Positions 9,816 through 24,800 of a stretch of 64,000 nucleotides of DNA are shown in pieces. A program made the translations under genes and the position numbers. Numbering within the stretch: position 1 is the first letter of the stretch; the number at the start of each line of letters is the position of its first letter. The stretch comes from Pachyseris speciosa. Lineage: Eukaryota > Cnidaria > Anthozoa > Scleractinia > Pachyseridae. The stretch is taken from NCBI GenBank assembly GCA_016490735.1, contig JAEMWC010000124.1, positions 84,501 to 148,500 of the forward strand. Direction: 5' to 3'. The notes under the pieces are model-generated. The model saw only the letters and a program-made list of their open reading frames with translations. It was not told the origin of the DNA and ran no database searches.

Positions 9816-12800
9816 TGAATCTTTCCTCAATTAACTAAGGAAATCTTAATCATTATAATTTATAGACGGTTATACTTTGTGTTTTTTTTTTCCTTTCTTC
9901 TGTTTAAAACATTTCATTACCATTTTTAATTGCTAGGAAATTAAATGTGTCTAGTTGTTTCCGTCCATTGCAGACACCAAGCGATCCTACACCACACAAT
10001 AGCATGTTTTGTTACCACGTTTGGCCGGCATTATCTATAATTGGTGGAATCGATTCTGGACTGCGCATGGGCGGCCGATGTGTTGACAAGCTATTGTCCA
10101 GAAATGGCATAGTGCTAGGTGTGAGTAAACTTGGCAACAAGAGCATCAAAATACAGTGGGACGATGGAGATCATCTGGTCAGGTTAGCCCAGATTTAATA
10201 GGTCTACGAGTTTTAAACTGTAGCGTGTTCAAGACTGGAGTACAAACTGTTTATTTGATTCCAGTGGGAGTGAGACTGGATTGTATTAGTCTCTGGATGG
10301 AAAGGTTAAAGGCTAGTCTGAAGAAGAGCTAAACATCATTATTGGCTCTTAATTCCATAAGAGAACCTTACAAAAACTGGGAGAAGCTATCTTAGCTTTT
10401 GCAGGAGTAAATCTGGACCCTGCTGTTTGTGAACCTGGAAGTTCTAGTGATGGAGTAACAAATGATATGGCACGTGTCCCTGTTATTTTGTTCTTCTTGC
10501 ATAGAGGTAGGGGCAAATATTTATGTATGTGTAAAGAATAAAACATTTTTTTTCCTTTTTTGTTACTGTAGTGACACCTTGTATTCAAGTTTAGAGCCTT
10601 TGGAACCTCCAACGTTTGATGCAAGTCTTCTTGCTGACATACCATTTGGATTGCTTCTTGATTTGTTGGCATTAAGTGGCTTGTCGAATGTACAACAAGA
10701 CCAAAGCTTTGAGAAAAATGTGAAAGATTCAGAGAAGACTTTTAGTGGAGATTCAAATGAGCTCAGGACTACTGATAACGATTCCAATGTGATGCATTCA
10801 AGTACGCAGGCTGCAGATGCCACTGTTCGAAACGAAGAAACGCGTTGCCAAACTAAAAAGAAAGCGAACGAGTCAGGAAAGGTGCAAGGAAGCTCAACAG
10901 AAGGTTCTAAAGCTGATGATGACAACAGACAGTCTGAAAATTCATTTCATGACACCACTGATAGCAACAGACAGGAAAGCAGGGACATCTCTCGGTCAGA
11001 ATTAACAGTAAACTGTGGTAAACCAGATTCCGCAGACGCTGTTGAATCAGTGTTAAAAGTGTGCGCACTTAAGTCACTTACTGTTTTACTTGGCTCAGAC
11101 ACGCTGTTAGAGACTTTAACTGCTGATGTGTATACTGAAAACGCTCCCTCAGTTGAAGACCTTTCGCAGCAAAGGTTAAACTGTATGCAGACGTTACTGG
11201 GGAGTATGGTTTTGTATACAGTTCTGCCATCTCCATTTAGAAGAGTCATCGCTCTAACAGATTTGGAGAGAGCGCAAAGTGTTCTTATGAGAGCTTTGCC
11301 TTCGGTGCATTCTGACAGAGAACCTGCACTTGAAAGGAAGACTACGTCAGAAGGTATGCCTTTCTTTAAAGGAGTAAAACATCAATTACTGTGTCTTTTA
11401 AACTTTTGCGAACGCTGCGATTGGTATTTTCGTTGGTCCGACTTTTAAAGCTTATGAAGGAGGTTAAGAATTGGACTTGATGCCTCTATGAACAGTGTCA
11501 AAGGATACTAAAGATACTATAAACATGTATTCATGACCGTATGTTTTCTGAAATCAAGTCAAGTTTTTATCTGAACTTGTTATCGAGAGGTTTATGGTAA
11601 CATTAATGAAAACTGATTTCAATTTCATAAGCTGCAAGTCCCTCTGAAGAAAGCAAGGACACTCCAGACGAAGCAAAAATGATTGGACCTGAGTCAGCGA
11701 CTCCAGCAGCTGGTGATTTGCCAAACAGCAGTCGATCCAGCTCTTCAAACTCTTTGGGTTCACTCCCTCCACAGACTACAGAAGCAGATGACTTGGCACC
11801 TGGTCCTGAGCAAGAACATCCACCAGAAAGGAGGTTCAGCCAAACACTAATGGAGGAGCTTTGCACTCAGCTACCTGCACCCAAACCAGTTCATGCGCTA
11901 GCACACGGATCTAGTACATCAACAGGTGAACCATCAGCCAGCCACTCTCTCCGGTCAGCATCCCCTCCTATATCACTACCAAGAGCTCTGCGTGAAATAG
12001 CAGCAATGTCATCTCTCCCCAGCCATGTGCTACCTCTTTTAGAGATGGGATTCTCCAGGCGGCATGTTATTCAAGCTATGATGGCAACAGGTACTAGACA
12101 GACAGCTGATGTACGCAGAACTAACATGTTGGTAACCTGGTTGTTGGAGCACCCTGCATCTGATGATGGGGTTAGTCAGTTGCTATAGTGTAACAGTAGT
12201 TCCCAAATCTATTTGCTTGGTAGTTTATTTGTTTCTTGGGCAAAAGTATGAACTTTGCAAGTGTTTGACATATATCTTTGGTGTTCATTGTATTGGTACA
12301 AAAGTGAGATGGGTTCACATAAAAAAGTTCAATACAGGTTTGATATTAGTATTAAAATGAATTCCAAGGATTACTGGAAGAGAACAACTAAAGAACAAAT
12401 TAAAAGAAAATACATAATGTACTGGGCATTGGCATTCCGTACAATGAGACCTTTAGAGGAAACGTCAACATATACTTTCTTTGTGCCTTTTTTAAATTTC
12501 AGGATGACGAAGATGGTGGTGAGGAAATTGAATTACATAATGAGGTGTCTGCAGTACCAGAGGCTGTAACATCCACCCATCAGAGAGTCACTGGTAATTA
12601 TGTTAAAGAATTGTCTTGTGTTCTCCTCTGCTCTGCTCTCCTCTCTCCTTTCTTCTCTTCTGTTCTCTTCCCTTCCATTCCCTACCATGTTCCCTTCCCC
12701 TCCCTTCTCTTCCCTTCTCTTCCCCTCCCTTCCCCTCCCTTCCCCTCCCTTCCCCTCTGTTTCCTTGCCTTCCCTTCCCCTCCATGTACCCTCCCTTCCC

Positions 12801-15800
12801 TTTCATATTCCCTTCCCTTCCCCTCCCCTCCATTCCCTCCCTTCCCTTCTTTTGCCTTCCCTTCCCTTTCATGTTCCCTTCCTTCCCTTCCCTTCCCTTC
12901 CCTTCTCGTCTCTCCTTTTCTTTTCCTCCCTTCTCTTTTATTATTTTCTTTTATTCTGCTCATGCGTTTAGAGATTTGGTTGCTATGGAGACTTAAGTAA
13001 TGTAACAGGATGATAATATCTTTCCTAGGAACTGCCAAGACAGGGCTGTTCAGCTTTTTTCTGTTTCTGTTCAAAACATTGTTAATGTTGTATGTAATTA
13101 TACATTGAGGGTAACCATTTTGCAGAAGAAGTTTCCGAAGATCATTGATAGCAGATTGCATCAAAGGAGTGGAGCAAATTCGGAAGCAACGATAAGTGAA
13201 CTGTCTTGACAGTTCCTAAGAAACATAGTTATCCTGTTACCTTGCTTGCGTATACAATTTCTACTCTTGCGTCAACCTGAAGATAATTTTTCAGAACACT
13301 CTTTCCTTATGAGGACTGCTTAAGCTGCCCTCAGTGATCTGTTCATATCTCAGATACAAAAGTACACTGTACATTCAAATTGAGATACATCAGGAGCCCA
13401 TCACAAGGAGTGTACAACTTCCATACTAAGCCTATGTCACGGCATTTCTACAGAACGATCTATTTTTAGACTATCTTTTCCTGTGAAAAAGGGCAACGAG
13501 GCCGGCAGCGGCAACGGCAATGAGATTGCCACAAAACAATAGATTTAAAGGGAGGGTTTCGTGGCTCGGCGCATGTGCAAACTATAACGTTAACCCATAC
13601 GAGATGACTCTCGTGGTAAATTTCCGTTTGAAAATTTGCGGTCAGTCGCGAAAACATGACGATAAAGGTGAGATTGCTCATTAGAATTCATTTTGAATGT
13701 TCTGACCCCATCCATAAGGTACATTTTAGTTTTCGTATCAACCACATCTATTTTAGTAATCAGAGACTGTAATTTTGTGCAACCAGAATGATAGTCTACA
13801 CGTAGCCATACCGCTACACGAAGGCCAGCAGAATGACTGATGCCCAAATTTCACGAAAGATGACAATGGATTTACGCAGAAAATGTTAATTTAGTATTGA
13901 ACATTGAATTTATTCTTCGGCCCGAAGGTTTTATTCCGGACCGGACGCACAAGTTATGTAATCATATCTGATCGGTTTCTAAACACTGGAACTGACTGGG
14001 GCCATGAAACTATGCCTAAAAGTGAAAACAAAAGCTCTGCACGTGCAGATATTTGTGGCATGTGCAACGACTGCGGGAGTATGATATTGACGGGAAATTC
14101 AATCTAAGAATAAATTGGTCTGTGAAAACGCCATGACAGGAATATAGGGCAGTTATACGCTCCTCGTGATGGGCTCCTGGATACATTTACTTCTTGTCAG
14201 GAAGAACAGTTAAAAGAACAGAATGTTAATATCACGAAAGGTGTTTGCTACCAGAGATCCATCTTATGTTTTCTTCGTCCTCTCATCTTTTAGCTACACA
14301 AGCACAATCGCTGGCTGATGATTCTTGTGGATGTAATTAGATATCTACGTATGAATTTGATTGACTGATTCTTTGACTGATCGATTGACCAATGATCAAG
14401 CAACCAAAAAAATTTATTGATTTTTGACTTGAACCAATATCAAAACTTTATGTAATTAGCAACTTCGCGTGAAAGTTTTCGTTGAAAATTATGGTAACTC
14501 CTAGGTTATGCAAACAAACAGTGCTATGTCCAAGTCTGTTTCTTTTTACCAGATGAAAGTGGAGCAGTACTTCCAAGAACAGATGATGTGGTTGAAGTAA
14601 TTGATATGGATCTTGAAGACAGTGATTTTGAACCAGGAGCTGATAGAGAGCTTCTTGGATTGTTCTTCCCAGAGGTCAGTATTCAGGACTAAGATGTTGT
14701 GTTGTAAGTTAATACCACTCATAGTGCAAGAATAGACTGTAAGTTGGAATCTTGTTTCTAAGGTTGCTCTGTTGTATTGTATGCGTCTAAATATGCCCTA
14801 TCAGGCCATGGCTATGTTCAATTGAAGTTAAATGACATGAATAAAAAATAATAGGAATATTCTGAGGAAGGAACAGGGATTGGCCCGGCTGTAAAGTGTA
14901 TGGTTATCCAAGATGATTCAAATCTGTTAAACGTTTGTTTGTTCAACGCACATGCTGTTGCTACAACTCTTTCTCATTTACAGTATCTCTTTTCCTTTTT
15001 TCTCAGTTCTATATGACTCTTGTTTGCCTAAAGCCATAATCTCTGATATTTGTTGAAAACAATGCAGCGCAGAGTTTAAAGTGTTGAAAGTGGGCATTTG
15101 CTGTTGGTTGGAAACTAATCGTGAAAAACGAGAATAGATAAGTTGATTGCTCTGCGATTATTTATCTGTGGGGGTTACTATTACAGATTTTTTCTGCTTT
15201 CTGTGTTACTTTAAAGTAGAAAAGGGGACCACCACATGCTTGTAGCAATAATTGGAAGATTCACTGGACTAAATATTGACTTAAATCATTGGGTTTGTTG
15301 GGACTTTGTTTTCTTTCAAGTGTTCACAGTCGTTTACAGAAACGGCCACCTAGTGTCTTAACTGTATACAAAACATGTATCTTTTTGCTCGAGGTTGCTG
15401 TTATGTAAGAGATCTAATTTGAATATATTGAGTAGATCACTGTGTTTTCTTTAGGGTGTAATTGAAAGGACAATTGTTACACTGGTGCACACTCCAGCTG
15501 GTACCAGCATCATCGATGGCTTCTATTGCGCCTCAAAACCAGGCACTCGTTTTGGGCGTTAGGATGTTAATAATGAAATTGTGAAAAACGTCTGCCAATT
15601 TTGTTGTCATTTTCAGTAATATATAATGCTGCTATACCTGCCTGGTTACATGAGTAAAACTTGGGTGAATGGAATTCTCTCATTCAGTTGACCTGTTGAA
15701 CATGGTGAATTATTTTATTCCAGAGTGCAAATAGATTTCCTAAATAACTTGGTTGTAAAATATTACATTATCCTGATATTATCCTCTTTGCCATTAAGGG

Positions 15801-18800
15801 CTTTAGTGACAAACCAGTAGGGAATATCATTGATCAACAATGTGGGAATCCCATGGGTTGTTTCCCTTATTGCTAGAATAGAATAAAATGAACTACTTCC
15901 CCTCCCCCCAAAGGGTAGCATACAGGGCTGTGCTCTAGCAGTGCCTGGGGGCCCCTGACGACTTACGTTTGCCTTTGGGCGACAAGGAAATCTTAGTTTT
16001 TGCACTAAATGTAAATGCTTGGCACCCTGAATTTCAAAAGTGCAGAGTTTTGGTCTCCCAAATATTTTTCTTAGAGCACAGCCTTGACGTTTATCAGACA
16101 TGTCTATGAAACAAGACATGTCTCTTAGTTCCCGTCGGTGGCTCCCTTATGTTAACGTCACGCACAAATTGTTGATGAAGGCATGTTAGATAAAGCACAG
16201 CCCATGTTTATTTGTTTTAAAAGTTGTGTTTTCTTTTGGAACTTCTATTTTACATTTTTCAACAAGAAAGTTGTAAAAAAAATTTCGAATAAAGAAAGAA
16301 GAACGAACAACAGTGTGGCAATCGCCAGGCTAAGATTTTGTCAATTTTTTTTCCAGCTGGCTAGCCGTTCATCTCGTGAATCAACAGCAAGATGTGATAT
16401 ATGTCAAATTGATATTCAGAACTTGAGTCGCCACATGCGAAACTGTCATCCAGGTTGTGGTGGTAACTGCAGCCGTCATGGGTATCGGAGTGATGGAGTT
16501 TACACAGATGGTTGGTTTGGTGGGACGTGTGGAACTGGGCACCCATATTACCTGTTGTGTCCTGAATGCCATAGTAGACAAATCGCGAAAGCTGAAGAGG
16601 CAAGGACGCTTGCAGCGTTGAAAGGCACAAATTTGTAAGTTAAGCGGCAGAAATTTGGTTGACTGCCGCTACTCACTGTCTATCACATAACAGAATAGCG
16701 AGTAGCGTAGCCAATCAGAAAACAGCATTCGTGATAGAACGCTAGTAGATTTATACTAAACTGTAATAGACTGCCTTCCTCTCACCTGTTGCCATCTGCA
16801 TTCTTTGCAGGCCAGTTGACGATGCTCGAGTGTTGTTAGATGCTCCAGACTTATTAGGACCTTGTGTCACAAGCATGTCAGGTATTTTCCTTAGTAGTTA
16901 TACAGAGGCAAAAGGTGTTTGTCATGAGAAATGTTTGCATGATAATCTTTAACCGAGGTCCACTACAAATACAATTAAGTGCAATTTTTCTTGGCTTAGA
17001 TCTAAAACTATTTTATCCAATTTCCAGAGGTTTTGTAAGAAAGAAATGTGGTATGCCAAGAATACGGTTGATGCAAATTTTTCCCTTTGCCATTCTTGAA
17101 CTGAATTATATAAAAAAATGAGTCAATTTCTGTTGTTACGTTAAATTTAGATGATGCGCATCTTGAAGCAAACACACAGCAAAGCACTGAAGACATTCAA
17201 ACAGGTGATGAAATAGCTTCCCTGGGCTTAACAGAATGCAAACCCGTGCCTTGTCCAGTGGAATTTGCTGTGAATGATCCCTTGGGTAGACGGGCCGTTA
17301 ATAACAATGCTAGTTACCTGACTGACTCATCGTCTGTTGATCGTTATTCATCAAAAAGAGAAAGAAAACCTTTAGGTGAACAAGCTTCAGTGATCATCTC
17401 AGCTCATAATAGGATACTGGCACTACAAAGGACCACAGTCGCTGCACAAATCCTGTTATCACGAGAACTTGTATTGAAAGTGTTGTCTGTACTCTGCAAA
17501 GGCCTCTCACCAGAAGCAGTTACTCGAGGCCTTGAGATCATGGGCCTTGGAGATGTAAAGCTGTTGGTTAAATTGATGCGGCTTGTAGCGTCTGGTCGAG
17601 CACATGTTGATAAATCCGTGGAAGGCAGTAATGAAGTGGTGAACAGCAGCTGTTCAGCTACACTCAGAGTTCTGGGGCGGGCAGTGAGTTCACTGATCAA
17701 CAGTCAGCCATCTTCAGCTCAACTCCTACTACAAGTCTGTGAGAATGATTTGATGGCATCTGCCACTGGTTAGTTAGTATATTTCACCGTGAAACCCTGT
17801 TGTTGTTGTTGTTGTAGTTGTTGTATCTTGCCCTGTTTTTGTTTTAACAATCTTTATAACACATCCAACCTTGCCAGGTTTATTGAGGAATCAGTTACAG
17901 AAGAGCGCAACAGCTGACGTTAATCCTTCAACCTCGGATCACAAGGCCCTGTGCCTACCAAGTTTCACTGTAACTCAGACATTGGTGAATTTACTAGCAG
18001 AAAACGGAGGTATGTTGTTTCTGGGTTGTGCTGTATTCACATGCAAACCGAACAATACACCGGAACCGGAACCAAAGGAGACTGGCTCAGTATGGTACAA
18101 CAATCAAGGTGAACACTCGTCTGGTGCATTTCTATCCTCTCTTATTCTATTGCTGATTGGAGGGTTTCGGTCCCTGTCCAGACTAGAAAGTGTTCCCTGG
18201 GGGGGTCCACTTTGGTGCCAGTTGGCTGTTGTGTTGTTTGATCGTGTGCATCCACGCTTCAGGAATCTCAATTCTACTGTCCCTGTTGATTTTGTCGGGT
18301 AAAGTCTTGCATGAATAGCCTCTTTAACCCGACTGGTGTACCAATGTACAGAAAGTATTTTTCTTGTGTATACTAAATGTTGTTTTGAGTTCACAAGGTA
18401 ACATATAACAAAATCCTGTCAGTGGAATCTTTGCGCAATCGGTGACAGCATCTTTGTGGCCCATGGTTTATAATCATTACTCATTGCTTTTGCAGTGGTG
18501 TCTTTTAATTAGTCATCATTATTATTTATCGATATCACTCATTTGTTGCCGTCTTTTTTACAATTGGGTCAGTCAGACTATACTGAGTGGTAGCAAATGC
18601 TCACGTATTTTATTTTCCAGGTAACTGTCTGTCTGGTGGTGCGGGTTCGTTATCACTGGTGAATGCCTTGTCAGCTTGTTGTCTCAGTACGTGGCTGCCT
18701 TCATGTCACAGGGAGTGGTCAGTTATAGAACTTATAAAAACACTGGCCAGTAGAGCAAAGGTCAGGGGAAAGGATCAAGCTCGACACGCACTCATCTCTG

Positions 18801-21800
18801 CTGATGTGCAAGGTATTCTGTTTTATCAATGTCAGGTTTTTCCTCCATAGGGTTTTAAATCGCAGTCAGTGTATTGTGGCTTCCTTTGATGTCACCTGCG
18901 CACTAAAGGCACTTCATTTTCCATTTTAGCATAACTGAGAGTTTGCATTGGAAAATACCGTATACAACTGCTAAGGCCACCGAATATAAAGCTACAATTT
19001 GATATGGTTATTTTCAATTTAACTTAGTTAACAACGAGGAGCAAGAGGCGTTGTTTTTTGGCGTTAGTAGCGTCGTGGCTTTTTTTGTTGGCGTTAGTGG
19101 TTAGCGTTTCAAGAGTCTTTTGGCGTTGGGATATCCAGGCCTTCTCTCAGTATGCGTTCCACTGTAGGTGGTCAGCGGTCTTCTCTGCTGCTCAGGCGTG
19201 CGTTGCTTCATGTTTGTATTACAGCTTGCTCTCGAGCGTGGCGTTGTACCGGTCAGGTGCTTGTTAATTGCTCATGATTTTCCCCTTCCCACCCGTCCCC
19301 TTTGGTAAAAAATATATGTATCTCTTGTTTATTGGTATTGTTACTATTTATTATATTACATTTTTGCGGCGAATGTTGTCAATTTTCACTATGTTGAATG
19401 TGAATTTTATTATAGCAGAGGGATAAATACACATACATCACTTCCTAAACCCTGTCACAACCATAGTAAGGAATGGAAGATTTGATGGAATAGCTGCCAT
19501 TCTCTTGTTACTGTTCAATGCTAAACAAGACGAAGAACTAATGCTTACATGACTATTGTGGTGCAATAAATTTACAACCAGTGAAGCTGATAGAAGCACA
19601 AAGGAATCATTTGAGTTCTAAAGATAGTATACACCTTATTCCAAAATGGCGGCCAATTTATTATTCTTTTGTTCCATGTTAATTAGCCCTCTTTGCCTCA
19701 TTTTCACTTCAAAATCCTTTTGTATTTTGTACATGTTGACGAGGCAAAGAGGGCTAATTAACATGCAAACAAAAGAATAATAAATAGGCCACCATTTGGG
19801 AATAAGGTGTATGGTCTTTTGCAAATGTTCAGTCTTCTTGGAACTGGAAAATAATGTTAAGTATTTTGACTTGTAAGGAAAATATATTAACTACTAATAT
19901 GTTAATAATATTTTGTCTGCCATAGGAGACATTCCTTGTTGTCCTCTCAACCGATTCAAGGCACACAAAAAACAGGTTTGCAAATTATTCTTTGCTGGTT
20001 CCCCATAAACTGTTATCACTCTTTATGAGGCTGCAAGATGGCCGTGTTTGGCCGAGTGTATCTTAATATGGTACTGAAATGGGAGGTGTCAAACATGCCT
20101 TATGTTAATTGTGATTTACTAATAGATGATTGTTTCCCCTGTCAAACAGATGAACATGGATTGGCAGGTTTTAGCAAATCGAAACCTGGTCTAACAAATT
20201 ATTTGCTTGTTGTTTTACAGGTCACTTCTTTTGTATGGAATACAAGCAAACAATTTTTAGCCACAAGGTAGATCTTACGTGTAACTTTATTAACTTTGAG
20301 ATGTTGACACGCAGTGAAGTATTCAGTCGCATGCATGGTATTTTAAATAATAATTTTTTTTTAAGTACACCTGTCTGCACGACCTTCTGTCCTTGCTCAT
20401 GGAAACAGTAAAACAGAGTGCGAGTGCTTTTTTGTCTTTGTAAATGGTGTCACTAACAAAGTTTGACGTTTGCAAGATTTCAGTTTTTGAGTTCCTTTGC
20501 ATTTAGTAAATAAAGGCGCGCTGTAACTCTATTTTAGCATTATTGTAAAAAAGCTAAAATATGTCTTCGTATCAATGGAACCCACAAATAATGATCTAGG
20601 CTTGTTTACACTGTACTGAAACTATTTACTATGGCTTGCTTTATTGAATAAATTCCTTTGATATTTTCTTCTTAGTCTGGCAGAAGCATATAAAAATGAT
20701 TTTAGATAGTTTTGACTAAAAAATAAACCAGCAGTAACCCGTAACCATGTAACAGTACCTTTAAGCATAAATACAGAATATTTAGTTTTTTAGTGAAAGG
20801 AAACTTCATACGTTGAGTTTATTCCTTTACTGTTTACTATTGCTTACAATAAAAATTTTGCTGCCTTTGTTGTCTTCTATTTTCCCTTGTTACGTATAAT
20901 TTTTGTACGTCCGTTTTTAGATAGATAAAGAAATATTCCACTCCAAAACGAGCAAAAAGGAAAGGATCAGTTCGTGTTGAACTGACACCTGACAAAACGG
21001 TTGGACTCCTTACACGGAAATGAGTGCTGCAGACTTGATCATAATCATTGGATGCCTTTTGATGGTCACTAATGTTTTGTACTTTTATTTGATTAAAATA
21101 GTGGTATGGATGGAGTTGTCCATGTGTGGAACATGTCTTCAAAGACGCACAACATTTTGCAGCAGACATGTGCTTTTTTGTTTTCACACCAGGAAGTTGG
21201 TGTCAAGAAGCGCATCGATGCTGCCAGTGAAGAAATACAACACGTTTGTTTTAATGTAAGAATTTGATTACGTCATCACTTGTCCACTGTTCTGTATGAA
21301 TAAACCGCTCTTGCATTTACTGGCTAAGTAAAGCTAACATGTTTTGTAATAACTGAGAGCACGGCACGTATATTGGTACACTGAAATTTATATATTTTGT
21401 AATACTCTTTGAACAGCCTCTGAAATCAAATTATTGCACCACCTGAATGGGTGTTGGAAAAGCAACAGGGAAATGTTAGGGATATGGGCTCGGCGTAACA
21501 TCAAGCATTTTATACCAAACTTGTGACTAAGGGCACTTTGTGGAGATGTTTAATGTTTACAATTCAAAGGTGCCAACCGTTAAACCGAAAGAACTCTTTG
21601 TTTGAAGAGCCTTTCACTGGTACATTTGTATCGAAAAGTGATCATTGACTGAAGTTATGTATCCAGTTCTTTCAACTGTTCTTCTTTTGTTTGCTTCCTT
21701 GTGACATCAGGCTAATGGCAGACTTTTGGCTGGAGCATTGAATAATGTAATAAATATTTGGACAGTAACAGGTTTGTAATTAGTTACGCTAGGGGTACAC

Positions 21801-24800
21801 TTTTTGGAAGCTAACAATCCCGGCCAATACGTATGCTGCTCACCACTTCCTGTCCTTTCCTTTGGCTTAATTTAAGTTACCAAATACAGTTGACAGTTTG
21901 TCTCGTGTCAGCTTAGCGCATCTCCACATTGTTTGTGTACAGTGGGGTTTGTGAGCTTTTCAAAAGTTTAAATCCAGGTTAATAAATAAATTCCGTTCCA
22001 GCAGAGTTGATATTAACATTTATTTGCCATGTTGATAATGTTTACATATAGTACACCAAAGGTAGTGGCGAGGAGAGCTCAAGAAACCACCAGGGTCATA
22101 GGAGGGGCCAACTCGAAATACAATATTAGAGTAAAATTTGGTGCTGTGTGAGTGCGGCATGACCAGAGTGAAGATTATTCAAATAAAAATTGTAACATCT
22201 TTTTTTTAAAGGTACGAAAACTAGCTGAACAGGTAATTGACACGGGGAGAGAATTCCAAATTTTACTTAATGTTTGTACGATAGAAATGAGGGTGGTAAC
22301 AGCCAGCCGTTCTGGTGCCACAATTATGAACTTGACCACTTGTCTCAAATAAGTTGAGGAACAGTGGAGGCAACAATGGATTATGATCATAAAACATAAA
22401 TTTCGTTATTTGAAATGAGTTAAGGTGGCTTCTAACAGTTTCCAGCATTTTCAAGCACTACTAGTTTGATGGATCATTACTACCAATCTTTATACGTTAA
22501 TACCTTTAAGGTGGTATCAAAAAAATACCCAATCATTGGTGAACAAGTTATGAAATTTTTTTTGAAATAACAGATTACCGTAGTAACACCATAGCCTATT
22601 AAATACACCCCTTATTTTAGCTTTAAGCAAAAATAATTTAAAAACTAGCTTGGTGACCCCCATTTTTTATTGTTGAAAAGTAATAAGCATGTCGAGTGCC
22701 AACTTTTCGCAACATTTATAAAAAATTGTAGGAGCAGATTCAGAGCCACCTTAAATTTTTATTTTTATTTCCCAAAAATAAAGAATGGGGGTCACCGAGC
22801 TTGTTTTTAAGTTATTGTCACTTAAAGCTAAAATTAGGGGTGTTTTTAACAGGTTAAGGCATTTCTATGGTAACCAGGTTATGTAAAAAACGTTTCATAA
22901 CTTGTTCACCAATGATTGGGCATTCTTTTGATTAAGAGCGGAGCGGATTCAGAGCCACGTTAAATTTTTATTTTTATTTCCCAAAAATAAAGAACGGGGG
23001 TCACCGAGCTTTTTTTTTTTTTTTTTTAGTTTTTGTCACTAAAAGCTAAAATTAGGGGTGTTATTAACAGGTTAAGGCGTTACTATGGTAACCAGGTTAT
23101 GTAAAAAAAATGTTTCATAACTTGTTCACCAATGATTGGACATTCTTTTGATACCAGTTTAAAGGTAACAACGTATAAAGATTGGTAGCAATGATCCAAT
23201 TAAAATAATAGTGCCTCAAAATGCTGGAATCTGGTCGAACCATTATCGACCTATTGCATTCAGTTATAATTTCTTTCAACCATCGTCACTAAATGTACCC
23301 AAATACCCAAATTTAGAGCACTGCAACTCCTTGATCGCTTGAAGTTTTGACTAGGTATCATTTTTTGCAATGTCGCTAAGAAGGCTCTTTTATTTAATGT
23401 TCCTGATTTTCCAAATCAGGATGGACAGTGCAATGAGCGGCCGTTTGAATGTCGAAACTTATTTTGATGTTCGTTACTTTTAATTTCTTCCCACAAGCGC
23501 GTTAACTTAGCAGTGTATTGTTTTCAGATGGACGCTGTAATATAGATGTCAATCCTCACCATATCACATGTCTAACATGGCCTGTATCACGTGGCTTCCT
23601 TGAAAGTCAAGTTGGAATTGTGGATTCCCTACTGGTTGGCCGAATCGATGGCTCATTGGCTGTAATTGAGGTGTTCGATCGCAACTCCTTTACAAGAGTG
23701 GAACTGGATCAGTGTTCACGACGAGGAGGTAAGTAGATGATGACAGTCATCACCACTGCTAGGGTAAGAGATTAGATTTGTTGGTAGGGTGATACGAGGG
23801 TTAGGATCAGGATTAAGTTTAGGTTCATTGGTGATTGATTATCATGTAAAGACGGCTCAAAAACGGGAACTACCGAATCATGACTTCTTTCTATTTCTTT
23901 ATGGATTTTCCTCACGTTTTACTCAGTTCATTTAAATTTGCTATCGAGTTATAAAGTTATGTGAAGCGCGTTAGGCGCTATTTTGTAATTTATTCCAAAA
24001 CTATGCATGTGTATTAAGACAGCATTTCTTGTATTCGTAGTGATCCCGTTTTTATCTATGTCAATATTTAAACGTGCATCACCTTTTGTTTGCAATAGTT
24101 CTTTTGTTTTGGTTTGAAATGCTCAAACCAGTTTGAATTCTATTTTCCTTTTTTGCCGTATTACCTGTAAAAAAGGAAATCCAAATCAACTGGTTTGAAA
24201 CGGTTAAATGAAACACGAATGTAAACCATAATATCACCTTCATTGTGTGCATTTTTATCAGTGCCATTGTGTAAGGTTGCATGGTATGATGACAGCAACA
24301 GTTTCGTGGCTGGATTTATTGATGGTGTCATATGCTTAGCAACCAAACACCCTGAGGACCAAATCAAGATTGTGGAAGCACACAAAGTGAGTACGGTAGT
24401 GTTGAACTTTATTTAATAGCCAACACTAGAGGCAGAACTGGTTTGAATCCCAGGCAGACCACCACTCAGGGTCTTTAAATGCCCAAGGAAGCTGGCACTG
24501 TCTTTGCTGCAACATGTGCAAATAGTGAAACCATCTCACGGCTCTGATGACCATTTTCAAATAGGAGTTCATTCTCTGTTGGACAATCTAAAATACCGGT
24601 TAGGAATGCTGTGAAGCCCGTATCATCACCACCACCAGTGTCATACATTGATTCATGAGTGGGGTGCGGGAGATGAGATCAACAGTGGACTGGCAGTGGT
24701 GGCCCCTTCTCAAAGTTGTGTCAACAGAGCCTTGTATACTCTATATTCAGTAGTAGTGGTATAAAGCCGGCAAAAGGCATCAAGCCATTCTTCAAAGTAA

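Noticed and set aside
12545..13164. Several overlapping ORFs on both strands (Pro/Ser/Phe-rich and Arg/Glu/Gly/Lys-rich)
   Set aside because: They are produced by the pyrimidine-only tract and contain no stops for compositional reasons. The real coding part is exon 5, ending at 12593.
15763..16119. 118-codon minus-strand ORF
   Set aside because: It is laid over a MITE with CAGGGCTGTGCTCTA ends and has no protein family signal.
18010..18302. Open frame continuing past HERC1 exon 10
   Set aside because: A good donor at 18010 and the phase of exon 11 show that this is intron read-through.
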